From NCBI RefSeq assembly GCF_900089605.1, contig NZ_LT594324.1, forward strand, positions 496,001 through 560,000: a stretch of 64,000 nt of DNA. The letters are read 5' to 3'. Shown here piece after piece: positions 58,842-64,000 of this stretch. The translations under genes and the position numbers were made by a program. The stretch's first letter is position 1. Every line of letters starts with the position of its first letter. This DNA comes from Micromonospora narathiwatensis. GTDB lineage: Bacteria > Actinomycetota > Actinomycetes > Mycobacteriales > Micromonosporaceae. The notes beneath the pieces are model-generated. The model did not search any database and was not told where the DNA came from. It worked only from the letters and a program-made list of their open reading frames with translations.

Positions 58842-59642
58842 TCAGCGGGGAGTGGGGACGGTGGGGTGCACGCGGACCATCACGGCGGTGGCGTTGTCGT
58901 CGCCGCCCTCGTCCAGCGTGGCGGAGAGCAGTGCCTCGACGGTCCGCGCCGGGTCCCGCCGGGCGGCCAGCAGGTCCCGTAGCCGGTGGTAGCCGAGCTG
59001 GTCGCTCACCCCGTCGGTGCAGAGCAGCCAGGTGTCGCCGGTGCGCAACGGTACGGCCAGCACGTCCGGCTCGGGCTTGTCCGGGTGGCCGACGTAGCGC
59101 AGCAGCTGGTAGCGGGCCCGGGCCGCCTCCGGTGAGGTCGCCGGCCACCAGCCGTGCAGCACGCCGAGCCAGGCCATGGTGTGGTCGACCGTCATCAGTT
59201 CCAGCAGCCCGTCGCGCAGCCGGTACGCCCGCGAGTCGCCGAGCTGGACCAGCCAGCCCTGCCCGCCGTCGGGCTCCCCGACCAGGGCGGTCAGCGTGCA
59301 GCCGGTCAGACCGGTCAGCGCCGCCCCGGCCTGGCGTACCCGGAGCTGGGTCTCGGTGGTGGCGGCGCGCAGCTCGCGGGCGCCGACGGCCGGCCAGCCG
59401 GCGCGGACCTCCGCGACGAACGTGCTCATCGCGGTGGCGCCGGCGACCCGGCTGCCCTCCCCGTCGCCCATCCCGTCGGCGACCGCGACGAGCGGCAGTT
59501 CGGGGTCGACGTGCAGCACGTCGAAGTTCTCCGGGTAACGGTGCCCCACCACGCTGCCGCCGGCGATCTCCAGGGTGAGCCGCCCGACGGCCAGCCGACG
59601 GGTGGCGTCGACGGGTCGGTCCAGCGAGCGGCGGCGGAACAC
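58842..59642 (-). CDS. PP2C-family serine/threonine protein phosphatase
   Basis: 266 aa. Metal-binding motifs: AVADGMGDGEGSRVAG with Asp56 and Gly57, LVQLGDSRAYRL, LCTDGVSDQLG and GGDDNATAVMV. It should dephosphorylate Ser/Thr-phosphorylated proteins in the cytosol; no transmembrane segment is seen. The GTG at 59642 is a guess, since the frame stays open upstream and no clear RBS is present; other internal GTG starts are possible. Divergent from the lipid kinase gene. Confidence 0.86.
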   Translation of the reverse strand: MFRRRSLDRPVDATRRLAVGRLTLEIAGGSVVGHRYPENFDVLHVDPELPLVAVADGMGDGEGSRVAGATAMSTFVAEVRAGWPAVGARELRAATTETQLRVRQAGAALTGLTGCTLTALVGEPDGGQGWLVQLGDSRAYRLRDGLLELMTVDHTMAWLGVLHGWWPATSPEAARARYQLLRYVGHPDKPEPDVLAVPLRTGDTWLLCTDGVSDQLGYHRLRDLLAARRDPARTVEALLSATLDEGGDDNATAVMVRVHPTVPTPR

Positions 59643-59795
59643 CAGCGGACGGTAACACCGGCCGGGGCCCGTCGCGGGCCGGTCGCCGTCGTGTCGGGCC
59701 GGGCGGTGTCGCCGGCGGGGAAACCTGGTCGCGGTCGACGCGACATCGGTCGCCGTCGAGTCGCCGACCGGTCGCGGCTGCCGCACACTGGCGGC

Positions 59796-60785
59796 GTGGA
59801 CGGTGCAGACGACGAACGCCCGGCGCCGCGTTGCGCCGTGGTGGTGAACCCGGTGAAGGTGGCCGACCTCGACGGGTTCCGCCGGACGGTGAACGACGCT
59901 CTCGCCGCGGCCGGCTGGCCGGAGCCGGTCTGGTACGAGACCACCGTCGAGGACCCCGGCCTCGGCCAGACCCGGGAGGCGGTAGGGGCCGGCGCCGAGA
60001 TCGTCCTCGCCTGTGGCGGCGACGGCACGGTGCGGGCCTGCGTGACCGCGCTCGCCGGCACCGACGTGGCGCTCGCCGTGCTGCCCCTGGGCACCGGCAA
60101 CCTGCTCGCCGCCAACCTCGGCCTCCGCGACGACCTGGCCGCCGGGCTGGAGGTCGCCGTCGAGCGTGGTACGCGGCGGCTCGACGTCGGCGCGGTCGGC
60201 GACCAGTGTTTCGCCGTGATGGCCGGGATGGGCTTCGACGCGCAGCTGCTCGACGGCACCTCCGAGCGGACCAAGCGGCGGCTCGGCTGGCCGGCGTACC
60301 TGGTGGGGGCCGTGCGGCACCTGCGGGACCGGCCGATGCGGGTCAGCGTCCGGATCGACGACCGGCCGCCGCTGCGCCGGCGGGCCCGCTCGGTCCTGGT
60401 CGCCAACGTCGGCCGGCTCCAGGGCGGCGTACGCCTGCTCGCCGACGCGGAGCCGGACGACGGCTGGCTCGACGTGGCGGTGCTGACCCCGCGTACGCTC
60501 GGTCACTGGCTGGCGATGGCGTGGGCGCTGCTGGGCCGGCGTGGCCGGGTGCCCCGGATGGAGCTGTTCCGGGCCCGCCGGGTCGAGATCGTCAGTGACC
60601 GGGCCCAGCCCCGGGAACTCGACGGGGACCTGATCGAGCCGGGCCGGTCGCTGACCGCCGAGATCCGGCCCGGGGCGCTGTGGCTGTGCGTACCGAGGCC
60701 GGAGCGCGACCCCGATCTGGCGGTGGACGCCGACGCGGCGGCCGAGCGCGGCGCGCGTCTGGTCGAGGAGGCCCGGCACGAGTAG
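59796..60785 (+). CDS. Diacylglycerol kinase family lipid kinase
   Basis: 329 aa, GTG at 59796. DAGK-catalytic motifs: nucleotide-binding CGGDGTVRAC at 73-82, PLGTGNLLAANLGL, and the C-terminal LDGDLIEPG-like phosphate contact. Members phosphorylate diacylglycerol, undecaprenol-like or sphingoid lipids. Together with the downstream double PAP2 phosphatase it could form a lipid phosphorylation/dephosphorylation pair. Confidence 0.88.
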   Translation: MDGADDERPAPRCAVVVNPVKVADLDGFRRTVNDALAAAGWPEPVWYETTVEDPGLGQTREAVGAGAEIVLACGGDGTVRACVTALAGTDVALAVLPLGTGNLLAANLGLRDDLAAGLEVAVERGTRRLDVGAVGDQCFAVMAGMGFDAQLLDGTSERTKRRLGWPAYLVGAVRHLRDRPMRVSVRIDDRPPLRRRARSVLVANVGRLQGGVRLLADAEPDDGWLDVAVLTPRTLGHWLAMAWALLGRRGRVPRMELFRARRVEIVSDRAQPRELDGDLIEPGRSLTAEIRPGALWLCVPRPERDPDLAVDADAAAERGARLVEEARHE

Positions 60786-60901
60786 CACCAGCCCGGTCCC
60801 CGCGGCCGGTGGGACGGCCGTGCGCTGACGAGCTGCCGCCCGCGGCGTGTACGCGGCCCGCGAATCGGGTACAGCGCGCCTCGCAGACAAGGAGGTGCGG
60901 G

Positions 60902-62368
60902 GTGACGATCACGCGACGGCCGCTCGGCCATTTCGCGGGGCGCAGCGTCGCGGGGCTGCTCGCCGTCGCCGGTGCGGGGGTTGGTTTCGGCGTCCTGCTC
61001 ATGCTCGTCCGGCTCCACTGGGGCCCGCTCCACCACGCCGACCGCGAGGCGGCGGAGTGGTTCAACGCCCTGGTGGCCCCGCACCACGCGCTGGTCACCG
61101 TGCTCAAGGCGATCACCGACCTGGGCGGGCGGCCGGTGCTGATCTGGCTGGTCACCATCGCGGTGGTGGGCCTGCTCATCCGCCGCCAGCCCCGGCTGGC
61201 GGTCTATCTGGTCATCACCGGGGTCGGCGGGCTGATCCTCGACCCGTCGCTGAAGGCACTGGTCGGCCGGCTCCGCCCGGTCGTCGACGTACCGATCACC
61301 CACGCTCCCGGCAACAGCTTCCCCAGCGGGCACGCGCTCGGCTCGTTCGTCGCGTACGGGGCGCTGCTGCTGGTCTTCCTGCCGGCCGTGGCGCCGCGCC
61401 GACGTCGGCCGGCCGTCGCCGCCGTCGCCGTGCTGGTGTTCCTGATCGGGCTGACCCGGATCGCGCTGGGCGTGCACTTCGTCTCCGACGTGCTCGCCGG
61501 CTGGCTGCTCGGGGTGGCCTGGCTCGGCGTCACCGCGTACGCCTTCCGGCTGTGGCGTCGCGAGCGCGGCCGGCCGGTGCCGCCGATCGGCGAGGGCCTG
61601 GAGCCGGAGGCGGGCGAGGAGATCGCCCCCGCGCCGGCCGAGGAGCACGTGCTGGAGCACCCCCGCTCGTCCGTCGCCGAGCTGCTGGTCGGCTGGGTGC
61701 TCGTCCTCGGCGTCCTCTACGGCTTCGGCATGTTCGTCAGCTACCACGCCGAGGGCACGTTCCTCGACACCCTCGACACCGCGGTGCCGCGGTGGTTCGC
61801 GGCCCGGCGTACCGCCTCGCTCGACGAGCTGAGCTGGTGGTGGAGCAAGTTCGGCGACACCCACGCCATCCTGCTGGTCGCGCTGGTCTTCTGCCCACTG
61901 GTGGTGGCCGTCGGGAAGCGCTGGCGGCCGGTGCTCTTCGTGGTGCTGGCGATGTTCGGCGAGCTGAGCCTCTTCCTCGTCACCGCCCGGTTGGTCGAGC
62001 GGCCCCGCCCGCCGGTGGAAAACCTGGACGGCCGCCTGCCGACCTCGTCCTTCCCGTCCGGGCACATCGCGGCCACCATCTGTCTGTGGAGCGCGATGGC
62101 GATCATCGTGGTCGCCCGGACCGACCGCTGGTGGCGGTGGCTCTTCGTGGCCCTGGCCGTGCTCATGCCGGTCGGGGTGGCCATCTCCCGGATCTACCGG
62201 GGCATGCACCACCCGACCGATTTCGTGGGCGCGATCCTGCTCGGCGTCCTCTGGGTCGGTCTGCTCTGGTGGGTGGTCCGCCCCAACGCCGACCTGCCCG
62301 CCGGCAGCCGGCCGGCCGTCGAGCCGGCGCAGGCGCGCGAGCCGGCCAGGGCCGGCCGCGAGGATTGA
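60902..62368 (+). CDS. Tandem PAP2 lipid phosphatase (two complete catalytic domains)
   Basis: 488 aa, GTG at 60902 with a perfect AAGGAGGT RBS. Two PAP2 domains are fused. Domain 1 has KALVGRLRP (118-126), PSGH (141-144) and TRIALGVHFVSD (His192). Domain 2 has ARLVERPRPP, FPSGH and SRIYRGMHHPTD. Both keep the Lys/Arg, Ser-Gly-His and His-Asp triad, so both should be active. About twelve membrane helices are predicted, with a charged cytoplasmic linker (LEPEAGEEIAPAPAEEH). PAP2 enzymes dephosphorylate lipid phosphates such as undecaprenyl-PP or PA. Next gene 10 bp downstream. Confidence 0.9.
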   Translation: MTITRRPLGHFAGRSVAGLLAVAGAGVGFGVLLMLVRLHWGPLHHADREAAEWFNALVAPHHALVTVLKAITDLGGRPVLIWLVTIAVVGLLIRRQPRLAVYLVITGVGGLILDPSLKALVGRLRPVVDVPITHAPGNSFPSGHALGSFVAYGALLLVFLPAVAPRRRRPAVAAVAVLVFLIGLTRIALGVHFVSDVLAGWLLGVAWLGVTAYAFRLWRRERGRPVPPIGEGLEPEAGEEIAPAPAEEHVLEHPRSSVAELLVGWVLVLGVLYGFGMFVSYHAEGTFLDTLDTAVPRWFAARRTASLDELSWWWSKFGDTHAILLVALVFCPLVVAVGKRWRPVLFVVLAMFGELSLFLVTARLVERPRPPVENLDGRLPTSSFPSGHIAATICLWSAMAIIVVARTDRWWRWLFVALAVLMPVGVAISRIYRGMHHPTDFVGAILLGVLWVGLLWWVVRPNADLPAGSRPAVEPAQAREPARAGRED

Positions 62369-62378
62369 GCGGGCGCCG

Positions 62379-63182
62379 ATGCTGCGGGTGATGACCTGGA
62401 ACATCCTGACCGGTGGACGGGACCGGGACGGCACCGACCGGTGGGACCGGATCGTCGCGGTCGTCGCCGCGCAGCGCCCCGACCTACTGGCCGTTCAGGA
62501 GTTGCGCGGCCTCGACCGCGGCGGCCGGCTGGCGGAGCTGGCCGGCCGGCTGGGCATGACGCCGCACCTGGCCCGCTCCTGGTTCGGGCAGCCGGTCGCG
62601 GTGCTGGTCCGCGCGCCGCTGCGGGCGCTCCGCTCCGGCCGGGTACGCCGCCCGTTCCACCACGCCACCGCCCAGGTCCAGGTGGCCACCGGAGCCGGTC
62701 CGCTGACCGTGTTCAGCACCCACCTGAATCCGTACTCGGGTGGGCAGCGGCGGATGGAGGCGGACTGGCTGGCGGTGGCGGTCGGGCGTACCGGGGGTCG
62801 GCTGGCCCTGCTCGCCGGGGACCTGAACACGCTCGACCCGGCCGTCGACCACACCGCGCGGCTGGCCGGCCTGCCCACCCTCTACCGGCGGCGGCACCTG
62901 CGTCGGGACGGCCGTACCGTCGACACCCGCGCGGTGTCCCGACTGCTCGACGCCGGCCTGGTCGACCTCTGGCCGTACACCGGTGGCGGCGAGCCGGACG
63001 GGCCGACCGTGCCGACCCGGTACGGCGGTGCGGAGTTCGCCCCGACGCGCCTGGACTACCTGCTCGCCACCCCGGAGGTGGCCGCCGTGACCCGCGCGGT
63101 CCGGGTGGTCCGGGGCGGCGGCGCCGACACCGCCTCCGACCACTATCCGGTCGTCGCCGACCTGGCGCTGGACCCCGGCTGA
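62379..63182 (+). CDS. Endonuclease/exonuclease/phosphatase (EEP) family hydrolase
   Basis: 267 aa. EEP motifs are present: MTWNILTGG with Asn, VQELRG with Glu, STHLNPY with His, LLAGDLNTLDP with Asp/Asn, and the terminal SDHYPVVADL with Asp-His. These build the DNase I-like two-metal site. The substrate may be a phosphodiester or an inositol-/phospholipid. It is 10 bp after the PAP2 gene, likely one operon, which favours a lipid or headgroup role over DNA repair; this is inference. Confidence 0.86.
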   Translation: MLRVMTWNILTGGRDRDGTDRWDRIVAVVAAQRPDLLAVQELRGLDRGGRLAELAGRLGMTPHLARSWFGQPVAVLVRAPLRALRSGRVRRPFHHATAQVQVATGAGPLTVFSTHLNPYSGGQRRMEADWLAVAVGRTGGRLALLAGDLNTLDPAVDHTARLAGLPTLYRRRHLRRDGRTVDTRAVSRLLDAGLVDLWPYTGGGEPDGPTVPTRYGGAEFAPTRLDYLLATPEVAAVTRAVRVVRGGGADTASDHYPVVADLALDPG

Positions 63183-63224
63183 CCGGGACCGCGCGGCGTT
63201 GCCGCGGCTGGCTACCGTGACGCC

Positions 63225-64000
63225 GTGACCAGCCCGCCCAGCCCGTCGCCGGCCCGCCCTCCCGCACCGCCGGGCGTGGTCCCGGCCGCCGGCCCGCCCG
63301 CGCCGGCCGCCGCCGAGGAGCCGTCCCCGCTGGTGGTGGCCGTCGCCCGGGCCATCGCCCTGACCGTGGTCCTTCCGGTACGCCTCGGCTGGGAGCTGGT
63401 CGTCGTCGCCGGCCGGCTGTTGGGCCGGTACCTGCTCACGCCCACCGGCCGGTTCCTGCGCCGCTGGTTGCTGCGCCCGCTGGCCTGGGCGGCGCGGACC
63501 CTGCTGTGGCAGCCCCTGGTGTGGCTGGCGCGGGGTGTGGCCTGGTGCGCGGTGTGGCTGCTCTGGCGGCCCCTGGCCTGGGCGGTGCGGACGCTGGTGT
63601 GGCTGCCGCTGGTGTGGCTGGCGCGGGGCGTCGCCGTGGCGATCGACGCCCTGCGGCGTCCGCTGGCCTGGGTGGCCCGGCACCTGATCGCCGCGCCGCT
63701 GGGCTGGCTGCTCCGGCACCTGGTGGTCCGGCCGCTGCGCTGGGTCTGGGTACGGCTGCTCGCCCCGGTGCTCCGGGTGACGCTGTACGGCCTCGCCGTC
63801 GTCGGCGCTGCCGTGCTCGCCGCGCTCGGCTGGGCGCTGAACGTCGTCGGTCGGGCGCTGCTGGCCGTCGGCCGGGTGCTGTGTTTGGCGCTCGAGGGCG
63901 CCTGGCGGCTCGCCGGCCGGTTGCTCCACCTCCTGTACCGGGTGTTGTTGTGCCCGCTGGGATGGGCGCTGCGCTGGGTGTGGCGGCACACCGCGGTGCC
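63225..64000 (+). CDS. Trp/Leu/Arg-rich repetitive membrane protein (3' end outside window)
   Basis: At least 258 codons from a GTG at 63225; no stop before the right edge. The first ~35 residues are Pro/Ala-rich, then repeated amphipathic-hydrophobic units of about 25-35 residues occur with recurrent RPLAWAAR, PLVWLARG, RPLAWAVR, RPLAWVAR and RPLRWVW segments, each rich in Trp, Leu and Arg with Pro before Leu. The periodic charged/aromatic pattern suggests many short membrane-embedded or interfacial helices. I recall comparable proteins in Micromonosporaceae genomes with no known function. Confidence 0.7.
   Translation, partial: MTSPPSPSPARPPAPPGVVPAAGPPAPAAAEEPSPLVVAVARAIALTVVLPVRLGWELVVVAGRLLGRYLLTPTGRFLRRWLLRPLAWAARTLLWQPLVWLARGVAWCAVWLLWRPLAWAVRTLVWLPLVWLARGVAVAIDALRRPLAWVARHLIAAPLGWLLRHLVVRPLRWVWVRLLAPVLRVTLYGLAVVGAAVLAALGWALNVVGRALLAVGRVLCLALEGAWRLAGRLLHLLYRVLLCPLGWALRWVWRHTAV

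Overview
The window is a high-GC actinobacterial chromosome segment, most likely from Micromonospora or a close relative in the Micromonosporaceae. The evidence is strong G/C third-position bias, frequent GTG starts, leaderless-looking genes, a CebR-controlled cello-oligosaccharide operon, an ACT-GNAT protein acetyltransferase of the kind described in Micromonospora, an actinobacterial bioB-bsaP pair and a DevRS (DosRS) heme two-component system. I see no transposase, integrase, CRISPR array or PKS/NRPS cluster.

Layout. 0-5.1 kb: the beta-subunit end of a penicillin-acylase-type Ntn hydrolase, a secreted M4 protease, a RibD-like reductase with an overlapping 39-aa Cys-rich microprotein, and a pRiA4b ORF-3-like gene. 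5.1-11.3 kb: cebEFG-bglC-cebR with CebR boxes and an intercistronic stem-loop. 11.3-17.4 kb: an acyl-CoA dehydrogenase/APH-kinase pair, two ACT-domain genes (the second an ACT-GNAT fusion) and an aldehyde dehydrogenase. 17.6-21.7 kb: an LPXTG surface protein and a modular GH9 cellulase that carries the same CebR box as the uptake operon. 22.2-29.4 kb: a 2132-aa RHS polymorphic toxin followed by Imm32-like and barstar-like immunity genes. 29.5-34.3 kb: small enzymes, then divergent biotin operons (bioB-bsaP-GNAT and bioF-bioD). 34.4-38 kb: a P450, a methyltransferase, a membrane-anchored exported protein and a TetR regulator. 38.2-42.4 kb: duplicated tRNA genes (Gly-Cys-Val and Gly-Val) flanking a regulator/PEP-mutase-like pair, then two genes broken head to head. 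42.4-46.2 kb: an MMPL transporter, a secreted lysozyme-like protein with a long leader, and a non-coding degenerate 39-bp repeat tract. 46.2-63.2 kb: an epimerase, then a block resembling a dormancy/redox regulon: two Acg-type nitroreductases, devR, devS, a P1B-5 ATPase with a hemerythrin domain, two universal stress proteins around a phosphoketolase, a PP2C phosphatase, a lipid kinase, a tandem PAP2 phosphatase and an EEP-family hydrolase. The right edge cuts a Trp/Leu/Arg-rich repetitive membrane protein.

How the parts fit. CebR boxes at 5172, 5225 and 18755 tie extracellular cellulose cleavage (GH9) to uptake (CebEFG) and intracellular cleavage (BglC). DevR-box-like palindromes at 48345, 48399 and 52050 tie DevRS to the nitroreductases and the hemerythrin ATPase; DevS keeps the heme-ligand histidine position. 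Most functions are read from conserved motifs and overall similarity recalled from known families; no database search was possible.
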